A stretch of DNA of 64,000 nucleotides from Pseudomonadales bacterium (GTDB taxonomy: Bacteria > Pseudomonadota > Gammaproteobacteria > Pseudomonadales > Azotimanducaceae), in assembly GCA_024234635.1 (NCBI GenBank), contig JACKNX010000006.1, forward strand, positions 62,001 to 126,000, in the 5' to 3' direction. The notes beneath the pieces are model-generated. The model had not been told where the DNA came from. It did not search any database and saw only the letters and a list, made by a program, of their open reading frames with translations. Position numbers and translations under genes: made by a program. Below are positions 33,919 to 42,012 of the stretch, one piece after another; position 1 is the first letter of the stretch, and the number at the start of each line of letters is the position of its first letter.

Positions 33919-35442
33919 ATGACCGTCATCCGTCAGGAAGACCTGATCCAGAGCATTGCGGACGCGCTGCAGTTCATTTCCTACTACCACCCCACCGACT
34001 TTCTGCGTGCCATGGTCAAGGCATGGGAAGCCGAAGAGTCACCGGCGGCCAAGGCGGCGCTGACGCAGGTGCTGGTGAATTCGCGGATGTGCGCGGTGGG
34101 CAAGCGACCGATCTGTCAGGACACCGGCATCGTCAATGTCTTTCTCAATGTCGGCATGCAGGTGCAGTGGCAGGGTGACCTGTCGGTTGAGGCGATGATC
34201 AACGAAGGCGTGCGGCGTGGCTATGCCAACCCCGAAAACGTGCTGCGCGCGTCGGTTCTGGAAGATCCTGACGGCAGTCGCCGCAATACGAAGGACAACA
34301 CGCCGGCCATCATTCATACGCGCATCGTTCCCGGTGATCGACTGGAGGTGGAGGTGGCAGCCAAGGGCGGTGGCAGCGAGGCCAAGGCCAAGTTCGCCAT
34401 GCTCAATCCCTCGGATTCGGTGGTCGACTGGGTTCTCAGCGTGGTGCCGACGATGGGGGCCGGCTGGTGCCCGCCGGGCATACTGGGCGTCGGCATCGGC
34501 GGCACGCCGGAAAAGGCGATGCTGCTGGCGAAGGAGGCGTTGATGCAACCCCTCGACATGGCGGAACTGAAGGCGCGCGGCGCGCATACGCACGAAGAGG
34601 AAATGCGTCTGGAACTGTTCGAGAAAGTGAACGCGCTCGGCATTGGCGCGCAGGGGCTGGGCGGGCTTACCACCGTGCTCGATGTGAAGGTCAGTTCCTA
34701 CCCCACCCATGCGGCCAACAAACCGGTAGCCGTCATCCCGAACTGCACCGCAACGCGGCATGTGCACTTTTCGCTGGACGGTTCCGGGCCCGCGGTGTTC
34801 ACACCCCCAGACCTGTCGGAATGGCCCGACGTGGCGTTTGAAATGGGGCCGGAGGTCAAGCGCGTCAATCTGGATACGCTCACGCCCGCCGAAGCCGCCA
34901 CCTGGAAGGCTGGTGATACGCTGCTCCTCAGCGGCCGCATGCTCACGGGCCGCGACGCAGCCCACAAGCGACTGGTGGACATGATCAACGCCGGCATGCC
35001 ACTGCCGGTGGATTTCACCAATCGGGTCATCTACTACGTCGGTCCGGTGGACCCGGTGCGGGACGAAGTAGTGGGACCAGCCGGCCCCACCACGGCCACG
35101 CGCATGGACAAGTTCACCCGTACGCTGCTGGAAAAGACCGGGCTCATCGGCATGATCGGCAAGGCCGAGCGCGGCAAGGCAGCCATCGAAGCAATCCGTG
35201 ACAACGCGGCGGTGTCCATGATTGCGGTTGGCGGCGCGGCCTACCTGGTGGCAAAGGCCATTCATGGCGCGAAAGTGCTGGCGTTCGAGGATCTTGGCAT
35301 GGAAGCGATCTACGAGTTCACCGTGAAGGACATGCCAGTCACGGTTTCCGTTGACGCACGCGGTGAGTCCGTGCATATCGAAGGGCCGAAAATCTGGTCG
35401 GCGAAGATTGCGGAGCGAATTGCGACGCAAGAGGTGCGATAG
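33919..35442 (+). CDS. Class I (iron-sulfur) fumarate hydratase
   Basis: 507 residues, oxygen-labile Fe-S type. It combines alpha-like (RMCAVGKRPICQDTGIVNVFLNVG, NCTATRHVHFSLDG) and beta-like (LLLSGRMLTGRDAAHKRLVDM, VGPVDPVRDEVVGPAGPTTATRMDKFT) halves. Cluster Cys ligands appear in the RMCAV, GWCPPG and NCTA segments. Interconverts fumarate and malate in the TCA cycle. ATG 33919 with CGGGAA upstream is preferred; GTG 33859 is in frame. FumA and tartrate dehydratase share this fold; the size and sequence favour fumarase. Confidence 0.93.
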   Translation: MTVIRQEDLIQSIADALQFISYYHPTDFLRAMVKAWEAEESPAAKAALTQVLVNSRMCAVGKRPICQDTGIVNVFLNVGMQVQWQGDLSVEAMINEGVRRGYANPENVLRASVLEDPDGSRRNTKDNTPAIIHTRIVPGDRLEVEVAAKGGGSEAKAKFAMLNPSDSVVDWVLSVVPTMGAGWCPPGILGVGIGGTPEKAMLLAKEALMQPLDMAELKARGAHTHEEEMRLELFEKVNALGIGAQGLGGLTTVLDVKVSSYPTHAANKPVAVIPNCTATRHVHFSLDGSGPAVFTPPDLSEWPDVAFEMGPEVKRVNLDTLTPAEAATWKAGDTLLLSGRMLTGRDAAHKRLVDMINAGMPLPVDFTNRVIYYVGPVDPVRDEVVGPAGPTTATRMDKFTRTLLEKTGLIGMIGKAERGKAAIEAIRDNAAVSMIAVGGAAYLVAKAIHGAKVLAFEDLGMEAIYEFTVKDMPVTVSVDARGESVHIEGPKIWSAKIAERIATQEVR

Positions 35443-35497
35443 CGAAAGCAATGTGGCGCCCCGGTTCGCCGGGGACGCCAATCACTGGGGCGAATGC

Positions 35498-35983
35498 ATG
35501 CAAAGACGATCCTTCCTGGGCCTGTCCCTGAGTGCCGCTGCGGCGTCGCTGCTGCCACTTCGGTTGGCGCACGCTGAATTGCCGGAGGCGGCGGACACCT
35601 CCGCGCTGATCTACATCTCACCATTGAACCGTCAGGGCGGTGAGAGTTCCTGTCAGGCCGAGGTGTGGTTCCAGCACCATGAAGGCGCACTGTATGTCGT
35701 GACGGCCGCCTCAGCCTGGCGAGCCGTAGCCGTCGGCAAGGGGCTCAGTCGTGCCCGCGTCTGGATCGGCGATGTCGGCCCCTGGAAGAACTCCGATGGC
35801 GCGTATCGGGCGCTGCCCGCCATACAGGCTGCCGGCAGTCTTGTGGGAGACAAGTCGGTACACGGGGCGGTGCTGGCCAGGATGGGTGACAAGTACAGCG
35901 CCGAGTGGCGCACCTGGGGGCCGCGATTCCGTGACGGTCTTGCCGACGGTTCACGGGTCATGCTGCGGTACACGCCGGTTTGA
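35498..35983 (+). CDS. Tat-exported small protein, possible split-barrel
   Basis: 161 residues beginning with a Tat signal MQRRSFLGLSL and a hydrophobic stretch to RLAHA. The body has beta-rich segments: ALIYISPLNRQGGESSCQAEVWFQHHEGALYVVTAASAWRAVAVGKGLSRARVWIG. These resemble deazaflavin/FMN-binding split-barrel proteins, but no cofactor motif is firm. It lies 55 bp after the fumarase gene and just before the haem N-demethylase-like gene (no gap), so the three may be co-transcribed. Function uncertain. Confidence 0.55.
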   Translation: MQRRSFLGLSLSAAAASLLPLRLAHAELPEAADTSALIYISPLNRQGGESSCQAEVWFQHHEGALYVVTAASAWRAVAVGKGLSRARVWIGDVGPWKNSDGAYRALPAIQAAGSLVGDKSVHGAVLARMGDKYSAEWRTWGPRFRDGLADGSRVMLRYTPV

Positions 35984-36817
35984 TTGCGGCGCGACGGCGT
36001 GTCGGGGGAGCATTGTCTGCCATCGCTGTTCGCCAATCCTCCCTGGCGCGGTGGCGCATCGCGCTACCGGATCGGGCTGACGCCCGTCGAAGCGGATTGC
36101 TGGCTGCCACTTATCGCTGATGCCGCAACGCGCGAGCGCAAGCTGGCGTTGTACCGCGATTGTTACGCCGATGTGGTGCAGGCACTGCCCGGGCATGATA
36201 CGGCGCAGGAATTGCTGGTACAGGCACTCGAACGGGGTGGCGAACGACCGGTGCCGCGTCGCTGGCCGCACGCCATCGCGGATGCCGCGCTGCTCGTGCC
36301 CGACGATCTCTGTCTCATGGTGGATGCCGGCCAGGGGTACCGGCTGGTGGCAGCCTCACTGTGCGCGCCAACCTACTGGCATCTGGCGGACAAGCTGGGT
36401 GCGGACCTGCGGGCGCTGCATGCGGGTCATGCCGGACTGGTCGACTCGCTGGGCGCTCGCATGACGGACGTTTTCACGCGTCTGCCCATGCACCGTGTAC
36501 TGGAAAGGCGTAACTGGTTCCTGTATTCGGAATCGGCGTTGTACAGCCCACAGGCGTCACCGCAGCCGGACACCTGCCCGTTCGAGGCGCTGTTCGTGCG
36601 CAGCGAGCGCCAGACGCTTCGCCGGCTTGCGCCGGACTGCATTGTCTTCACCATCCGTGTCAGCCTGGAACCTCTTGCGGCGATTCGTGACTGGCCGGAG
36701 TCGGCGAAGGACATGGCTGTCTCGCTGCGCCGCCTGACGTCCATCGAGCAGCAGGCGTTCAGCCAGCGGCACCGGTTGCCGGAACTGCTGTCCTGGCTGG
36801 ACGGCGTGGCCGGGTAA
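35984..36817 (+). CDS. DUF3445 haem-dependent oxidative N-demethylase-like protein
   Basis: About 277 residues. Recognised by RWPHAIADAALLVPDDLCLM, CAPTYWHLADKLGADLRALHAGHAGLVDSL, RMTDVFTRLPMHRVLERRNWFLYSESALY and FTIRVSLEPL. These resemble the haem-dependent oxidative N-demethylase family (DUF3445), which removes methyl groups from methylamines. The protein starts directly after the previous stop with a TTG and no Shine-Dalgarno, so the true start is uncertain (GTG 35999 possible). Not a canonical Fe-S protein. Function inferred from family only. Confidence 0.65.
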   Translation: MRRDGVSGEHCLPSLFANPPWRGGASRYRIGLTPVEADCWLPLIADAATRERKLALYRDCYADVVQALPGHDTAQELLVQALERGGERPVPRRWPHAIADAALLVPDDLCLMVDAGQGYRLVAASLCAPTYWHLADKLGADLRALHAGHAGLVDSLGARMTDVFTRLPMHRVLERRNWFLYSESALYSPQASPQPDTCPFEALFVRSERQTLRRLAPDCIVFTIRVSLEPLAAIRDWPESAKDMAVSLRRLTSIEQQAFSQRHRLPELLSWLDGVAG

Positions 36818-36930
36818 ATCGATACCCTTTTGAGTATGCTTGGCCGTTCCGCGTGGGCGGGGCCGGGGGCGTACGGGCAGGAACGTGATCGGTCACACAA
36901 ACAACCTGCCGCAGGTGAGGCAAAGACGAC

Positions 36931-37911
36931 ATGATCAAGACACGACTGACCGAGATGTTCGGAGTGAAGACGCCCATTGTCATGGGGGGCATGACCGGGG
37001 TGGGCTATGCGGACCTGGTGGCCGCGGTCGCCAATGCGGGCGCGCTCGGTTTCATCACTGCGCACATGTTTCCCACCGCTGAAGGATTGATGAAGGAAAT
37101 TCAGCGCACACGCGAGATGACCGACCAGCCGTTCGGTGTGAACATGACGATTCTCCCGTCGATCAATCCGATCCCCTACGACGAATATCGCCGCGCCATC
37201 ATTGAAGGTGGCGTGAAGATCGTGGAAACCGCCGGGCGCAACCCGGAACCGCACCTGCCTGATTTCAAGGCCAACGGCGTGAAGGTCATCCACAAGTGCA
37301 CCAGCGCGCGGCACGCGGTCACCGCCGAGCGGGTAGGCGTGGACGTGATCAGCATTGACGGTTTCGAGTGCGCCGGCCACCCGGGTGAGGACGATGTCAC
37401 CATCATGGTGCTGCTGCCTTCCACCTGCGATCAGGTGAAGATTCCGGTGATCGCCTCCGGTGGCATGGCGGACGGTCGCAGCCTGGTTGCGGCACTGGCT
37501 CTGGGCGCCGATGGTGTGAACATGGGTACGCGATTCCTGGCGACGAAAGAGGCCAGGATTCATGACAACGTCAAGCAGGCCATTGTTGCCAACACGGAGC
37601 GGGACACGCTGCTCATCAATCGCACGCTGCGCAACACCTCGAGAGTCGCCAAGAACGCCGTGTCCGAAGAAGTGGTGAAAATCCAGCAGGATGCTTCGAA
37701 GGGTTTCGATGCGGTGAAGGAGCTTGTTGCCGGGGTGCGTGGTCGCGCCAATGTGCTCGAAGGCGGTGACATCGACGGTGGTATCTGGACGGTGGGACAG
37801 AGCCAGGGGCTCATCCATGACGTCCCGAGTTGCGCGGAACTCGTCAAGCGGATCATGGACCAGGCAGAAGGCATTATTCACCAGCGCCTGGACAAGCTGG
37901 CCGTAGCCTGA
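36931..37911 (+). CDS. Nitronate monooxygenase (2-nitropropane dioxygenase family)
   Basis: 326 residues, FMN TIM-barrel. MFGVKTPIVMGGMTGVGYADLVAAVANAGALGFITA starts it. DGFECAGHPGEDDVTIM holds the conserved His, and SGGMADGRSLVAALALGADGVNMGTRFLATKEA contains FMN-binding elements. Oxidises propionate-3-nitronate or alkyl nitronates to carbonyls and nitrite. ATG 36931 with weak AGG upstream. A GC-rich hairpin follows the gene. Confidence 0.9.
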   Translation: MIKTRLTEMFGVKTPIVMGGMTGVGYADLVAAVANAGALGFITAHMFPTAEGLMKEIQRTREMTDQPFGVNMTILPSINPIPYDEYRRAIIEGGVKIVETAGRNPEPHLPDFKANGVKVIHKCTSARHAVTAERVGVDVISIDGFECAGHPGEDDVTIMVLLPSTCDQVKIPVIASGGMADGRSLVAALALGADGVNMGTRFLATKEARIHDNVKQAIVANTERDTLLINRTLRNTSRVAKNAVSEEVVKIQQDASKGFDAVKELVAGVRGRANVLEGGDIDGGIWTVGQSQGLIHDVPSCAELVKRIMDQAEGIIHQRLDKLAVA

Positions 37912-37925
37912 GTTATCGGGAGCGT

Positions 37926-37960
37926 GGTGAAGGTGCGGGCCCCGGGCCTGCCCCTTCACC
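37926..37960 (+). terminator. Rho-independent-like hairpin after nitronate monooxygenase
   Basis: 8-bp perfect inverted repeat (37926-37933 with 37953-37960) containing an inner GC-rich palindrome, followed by ATTTGT. 15 bp after the stop codon. Confidence 0.55.
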
Positions 37961-38028
37961 ATTTGTGGCCTCCGCCCGCAAGCCCTTGAATACCGGGCGC
38001 GGGCGGCATCATGGCGGGGAGGGTAACC

Positions 38029-38784
38029 ATGCGAATGGGCGCGTTGCTCGGTCCGGTTGCTGATGCCGGACAGCCGCGGTTTCTCGCGGAACAGGCAAGG
38101 CGATACGAGGGGGAAGGCTTTTCCAGCCTGTGGATGGCGCAGGCTGTCGGTCGTGGCTTCATGTTCCCCGATCCGTTGCTGGCGCTTGCCGTTGCGGCAA
38201 CGGTGACGAATACGGTTGAAATCGGCACCGCCGTGTTGCAGTTGCCCCTGTATCCGGTCATGGATCTGGCACATCGCGTCTTCACGCTGCAGCAAATCTG
38301 TGGAGACCGGCTTCGGCTGGGCCTCGGCGCCGGGTCCACCGCGCAGGATTTTGCAGCCTTCGAACGTTCCTATGAACGTCGTTTCCAGACTTTCAATACC
38401 AGCCTCGCCGCGTTGCGTGACGTGTTTGTCAACGGCAACAACGGGCGCTCCAGCCTCACTCCATGGCCGTCAGTGCGTGGCGGACCGCCGCTGTTCTTTG
38501 GCACCTGGGGGAACGGCGTGGAGCGGGCCGCCAGGGAGTTCGACGGCTGGATTGCCTCGGCAAATTATCGAACGGTGGATGAGGTGGTGGCGGCTGCTGG
38601 CCGATTCCATGCCGCTGGCGGGAAGCGTGCAATCGTCTCAACCATTCAGGTCATGCCGGATACCGATACGGGTGAACTCCGGGAAAAACTGGCGCGCTTC
38701 CGTGCCGCGGGATTCGACGATGCGGTCGTGATGCTGCATCCCGGTGCAATGGCCGCCGCTGACGTTCGCAAGCTCCTGACGTGA
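38029..38784 (+). CDS. Luciferase-like (LLM) oxidoreductase, short form
   Basis: 251 residues of the LLM superfamily: MRMGALLGPVADAG, EGEGFSSLWMAQAVGRGFMFPDPLLALAVAATVTNTVEIGTAVLQLPLY, HRVFTLQQICGDRLRLGLGAGSTAQDFAAFERSYERRFQTF and LFFGTWGNGVERAAREFDGWIAS. It is shorter than the enzyme at 30852-31730 (292 residues), mainly in the C-terminal helices, and not closely similar to it. ATG 38029 has GGGGAGGG five bases upstream. Confidence 0.75.
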   Translation: MRMGALLGPVADAGQPRFLAEQARRYEGEGFSSLWMAQAVGRGFMFPDPLLALAVAATVTNTVEIGTAVLQLPLYPVMDLAHRVFTLQQICGDRLRLGLGAGSTAQDFAAFERSYERRFQTFNTSLAALRDVFVNGNNGRSSLTPWPSVRGGPPLFFGTWGNGVERAAREFDGWIASANYRTVDEVVAAAGRFHAAGGKRAIVSTIQVMPDTDTGELREKLARFRAAGFDDAVVMLHPGAMAAADVRKLLT

Positions 38785-38822
38785 GGCTGCCGTCAGACGA
38801 CCGCGGCTGATTCCCAATCGGG

Positions 38823-40220
38823 TTATTCCCAGTCGGGTTGGTGCGTGCCCGGGCGCACGGACGCTGCCGTCCAGTGAGCCGGTGTCAGGGACAGGTCTGC
38901 GGCGTGCGGCATTGCGCGCAGCTCACCGCTGTCGCAATCCCATGGCTGCAATGCCGCGGCCAGGCCGGTTTTCGGCAAGGGATTTTCCGGCGTCTGTCTG
39001 CCAAGGCGACGCAGCCAGTTGGCGGTGGCCAGCAGCGATACCTCCACGTGCCATGACCCGCCTTCCGAGCGTTGCCGCAACAGCGCCGCCTGACTGGCAA
39101 AGGCCATCAGAAAACCGCTCGCGAAATCGAGCGCCTGAAACGGCAGCGCACGTGGCGCCGCCGCACCGAATGCCTGCGCCTCCGCGTGATTGAAACCCGT
39201 GGCGGTCTGCACCAGCGAATCGAAGCCGCGTCGGGCCGACCACGGGCCGCGTGCACCCCACGCGTTCAATGAGACGCTGACGATACCGGGTCGCAGTCGG
39301 GCAAGTTGTGAAGGCGCGAGGCCGAATGCGTGCAGGGCACCGGGCCGGTAACCCTGGACGAAGATATCCGTTGCCGTGAGCAGCGTTGACAACCGTGCCC
39401 TGTCCGTCTCCAGGCGCAGGTCGAGTAGTGCCGACCGTTTGCCACGGCTGGTGTCGACGATGGCGCTGATGTTGGGCAGGTGCGGGGCGTTTATCAGCAG
39501 CACATCGGCGCCGTGTGCTGCCAGGGTCCGGCCACAGACCGGCCCCGCGAGAATACGGGTGAGGTCGAGCACCCGTATGCCCGACAGGGGCCTGGCCGTC
39601 CGGGTTGGCCAGGGCAGAGGAGGGGCATCACCAATACGGGTCAGCGAAAACAGCGGCGTGTCGCGGTTGGCCAGGGCATGAGGGTGTGCGTCCCACTCAG
39701 CAAAATCGCGTACGGCCGCCACCACAAGCCCGGCATTTGCGGCGTCGTTCTCGAACGCCGCGGCACTGCGGGTACGGAGTGCATCGGCCAACGCGTCGCG
39801 CGTACACAGACCGGCTGGCGGCAAATTCAGCAAACGCAGAACACCGTCCCGATGGTGCGTGAAATTGGCGTGCACGCGCACATGGCCATCCACAGTGGCG
39901 TAAAGACCGGAGAAGGGCTCCCAGGCGTCGGGGGGCTGTCCATTCAGCGTGAACAGCCCGGAGCACTCACGCTCGGCAGCATCGCGGGCCACCGTCACGT
40001 GCTGTGACTGGGCGGTGCGGCGGTGGTGAATCGCCGCCGCTGCGAGTGCGGCGGCGGCAATACTCGTTTGCGCGGCCAGGCCGACCCGGAACGAGGATGC
40101 GAAAACGGCTGGTGAGGCCGGGAGTGTCAGCCAGTCCAGGTAACGCTCGGACATCCCGCCCTCGGACCACAGCGTCCGCATGATTTCCTGGCCCGATCCA
40201 GCCGCTGGTTCTGATGCCAT
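38823..40220 (-). CDS. CaiB/BaiF-like (family III) CoA transferase
   Basis: 465 residues. The second half has the family III signature: LSGIRVLDLTRILAGPVCGRTLAAHGADVLLI, TSRGKRSALLDLRLETDRARLSTLLTATDIFVQGYRPGAL. In the first 200 residues a second lobe (LTLPASPAVFASSFRVGLAAQTSIAAAALAAAAIHHRR...FSGLYATVDGHVRVHANFTHHRDGVLRLL) resembles the other half, so both lobes of the interlocked dimer fold are present. The catalytic Asp position is not certain. Moves CoA between acids. Start ATG 40220 chosen by domain edge. Confidence 0.78.
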   Translation of the reverse strand: MASEPAAGSGQEIMRTLWSEGGMSERYLDWLTLPASPAVFASSFRVGLAAQTSIAAAALAAAAIHHRRTAQSQHVTVARDAAERECSGLFTLNGQPPDAWEPFSGLYATVDGHVRVHANFTHHRDGVLRLLNLPPAGLCTRDALADALRTRSAAAFENDAANAGLVVAAVRDFAEWDAHPHALANRDTPLFSLTRIGDAPPLPWPTRTARPLSGIRVLDLTRILAGPVCGRTLAAHGADVLLINAPHLPNISAIVDTSRGKRSALLDLRLETDRARLSTLLTATDIFVQGYRPGALHAFGLAPSQLARLRPGIVSVSLNAWGARGPWSARRGFDSLVQTATGFNHAEAQAFGAAAPRALPFQALDFASGFLMAFASQAALLRQRSEGGSWHVEVSLLATANWLRRLGRQTPENPLPKTGLAAALQPWDCDSGELRAMPHAADLSLTPAHWTAASVRPGTHQPDWE

Positions 40221-40410
40221 GCCTGCAGCGCTCAACAAACGTGTCCGCGACGCGAACGGGACCTGGCCGGCAAAACGCCCGCAATCACGGGCCTGACGCC
40301 GCAAACTTCCGTGACGGGGCACATTTCACTTGCAACTTCCTCACCTCGCTCCCTTGTGAAAACGTGCGGTACCGCACATTCTCGCGCATCGTAGTGGAGA
40401 ATTTGTCATC

Positions 40411-40779
40411 GTGGCATCAATCAGAAGTCTGTTGTTGGTTGGAATGCTTGCCGGTCCAGGCGTGGCGAGCGCCGGGCAAACGCCGGTTGCGGTCGACCGT
40501 GAGGCATTCAGCGGTTTGCGGCTGGTGGCGGCCAGTCAGTCCACGGAAGCGGATCGGGTTAACGTCATCGTGTCCCGATCGCTGCTCAGCAAGGTCCAGA
40601 GACCGGGTTGGCTGGAGGTAATTGGTGAGCGCCCGGACGGCTCCCGCGCCGTGCTCGGATCGGCACTCGTCGGACCGGGATTGCTGGCCCCTCATCGGGC
40701 CCGGGACGTATCCGTTGCCATCGCGCTTGAGGGCGGCGGCGTGCCGCGTCAGGTCGTATGGCGGGCCAGGCGCGGTTGA
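40411..40779 (+). CDS. Small secreted protein of unknown function
   Basis: 122 residues. N-terminal signal peptide (LLLVGMLAGPGVASA-GQ) then a basic, beta-rich body (VNVIVSRSLLSKVQRPGWLEVIGERPDGSRAVLGSALVGPGLLAPHRARDVSVAIALEGGG). No family recognised. GTG 40411 is the predicted start; the TGGAGA upstream is 12 bases away. Convergent with OprB. Confidence 0.5.
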   Translation: MASIRSLLLVGMLAGPGVASAGQTPVAVDREAFSGLRLVAASQSTEADRVNVIVSRSLLSKVQRPGWLEVIGERPDGSRAVLGSALVGPGLLAPHRARDVSVAIALEGGGVPRQVVWRARRG

Positions 40780-40782
40780 CGT

Positions 40783-40803
40783 CGGCCGATGAATAACCGG
40801 CCG
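40783..40803. terminator. Hairpin between convergent genes
   Basis: Palindromic CGGCCG arms (40783-40788 and 40798-40803) with a 9-nt loop, between two convergent stops. Could terminate both directions. Confidence 0.35.
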
Positions 40804-40807
40804 CGGA

Positions 40808-42001
40808 TCAAAAGCTCAGCTGGAGCCGCAGGCTGGTTACCAGTGCGTTGTCTATGGACGGGTCGGTACCGGGATTGATCACGTACTGGATGTCCGGCTG
40901 CACGGTCAGCCATGGGCGCGGCGACAGCAGATAGGTCAGTTCCAGTGTGGTTTCCGCCCGTTCGATACCCGGATTGGCGTGCCGGAAGTCGCCTCCGTTG
41001 CGTGCGTGGGCAAACGCGAACCCCAGCACGTCTTCCGAGCGGCTTGCAAGTGGGCCGATCCAGTTGATCCCTCCGCCGACGTACGTGCCGATCTGGTTGC
41101 GGCTCGAGTCCGCCAGGCCCAGTTGCAGGAAGACGCCGAGCCCGCGACCGTCCTCGCCTCGCATCAGATCTTTTTCGGCAACGGTGTAGATGCCGCCATT
41201 GGTATCCTGCGTTCTGCCGTCGAAGTCCTCATAGTCGGCCGTGTGATACCAGCCGCCCACAGCGAGTTTGTAGTAGTGATCCGCTTCGCCGAGCAGCCCT
41301 GCCTCAAGAATCGAAAACAGACCGTCCGACGCCTTGAACTGGATCTGTGTGCGACGTTCCTCGCCCGGGTCGCCGGGAATGCCGTCATACACGGCGCCCG
41401 ACAGATAACGGCCTGAATCCCCTTCGATTCGCAGTCGCGCGGTCATTGCCGTCGTCGGGAAGATCGACGGTCCGGCCTGGGCGACGTCCACGCCAATACC
41501 GAATGAGCTGTTGAGGAAAATGCCTGCATGCTCCAGGGCATAGAATTCGGAGTTCAGGTCGTGCAGTCCGACCAGAAAGCCGACGTGACCGTCACGAAAC
41601 GTGTGCTCGTACGACGCCTCGTAGAGCTTGAACGTGTCCGGCGCTTCGATGTTGGTTGTGACCTGCGTATCGCCAACCCGCAGGCTGGGATCGCCGCCGT
41701 CGTTCCCCAGGAAATAGATCAGAAAGTTACCGTTCTGCCACCAACCCGCGGTGCCGGTGTCCAGGGTGAAGACGACGTCGAGATTGGTCGGGATCTCGGT
41801 GCCGCGCCGCAGCCCCCCGTCGGCGACATGCACGACGTCGGCGGTGAAGGCGATCTCCACGTCCAGGCCATGATCCGCCCAGGTGTCTCGCGTGCCACCC
41901 CAGTTGCCGGTCAGAAAACTCTCACCGGCCTGCGCGGTGCCGATAGCCAGCGAAACCAGCACACCCAGGCCGAAGCGCTGGTAGGCGGAGTGTGGAAGCA
42001 T
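40808..42001 (-). CDS. OprB-like carbohydrate-selective porin
   Basis: 397 residues. Signal peptide to GTAQA-GE. Barrel strands start with LTGNWGGTRDTWADHGLDVEIAFTADVVHVADGGLRRGTEIPTNLDVVFTLDTGTAGWWQNGNFLIYFLGNDG, the OprB opening. The middle holds SSFGIGVDVAQAGPSIFPTTAMTARLRI, and the end QPDIQYVINPGTDPSIDNALVTSLRLQLSF has a C-terminal Phe for BAM. Expected to admit sugars. It starts 11 bp after the stop of a chemoreceptor gene with AAGGAT in between, so the two form one operon. Confidence 0.85.
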   Translation of the reverse strand: MLPHSAYQRFGLGVLVSLAIGTAQAGESFLTGNWGGTRDTWADHGLDVEIAFTADVVHVADGGLRRGTEIPTNLDVVFTLDTGTAGWWQNGNFLIYFLGNDGGDPSLRVGDTQVTTNIEAPDTFKLYEASYEHTFRDGHVGFLVGLHDLNSEFYALEHAGIFLNSSFGIGVDVAQAGPSIFPTTAMTARLRIEGDSGRYLSGAVYDGIPGDPGEERRTQIQFKASDGLFSILEAGLLGEADHYYKLAVGGWYHTADYEDFDGRTQDTNGGIYTVAEKDLMRGEDGRGLGVFLQLGLADSSRNQIGTYVGGGINWIGPLASRSEDVLGFAFAHARNGGDFRHANPGIERAETTLELTYLLSPRPWLTVQPDIQYVINPGTDPSIDNALVTSLRLQLSF

Positions 42002-42012
42002 GAAGTCTATCC

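Noticed and set aside
34039..35481. 480-codon minus-strand frame opposite fumarase
   Set aside because: Shadow of a highly conserved gene; product is His-rich without a recognisable domain.
36427..38295. Long minus-strand frame (622 codons) opposite nitronate monooxygenase and neighbours
   Set aside because: It lies antisense to three genes with firm family motifs; its own product has low complexity and no domain. It arises from codon bias in GC-rich DNA.
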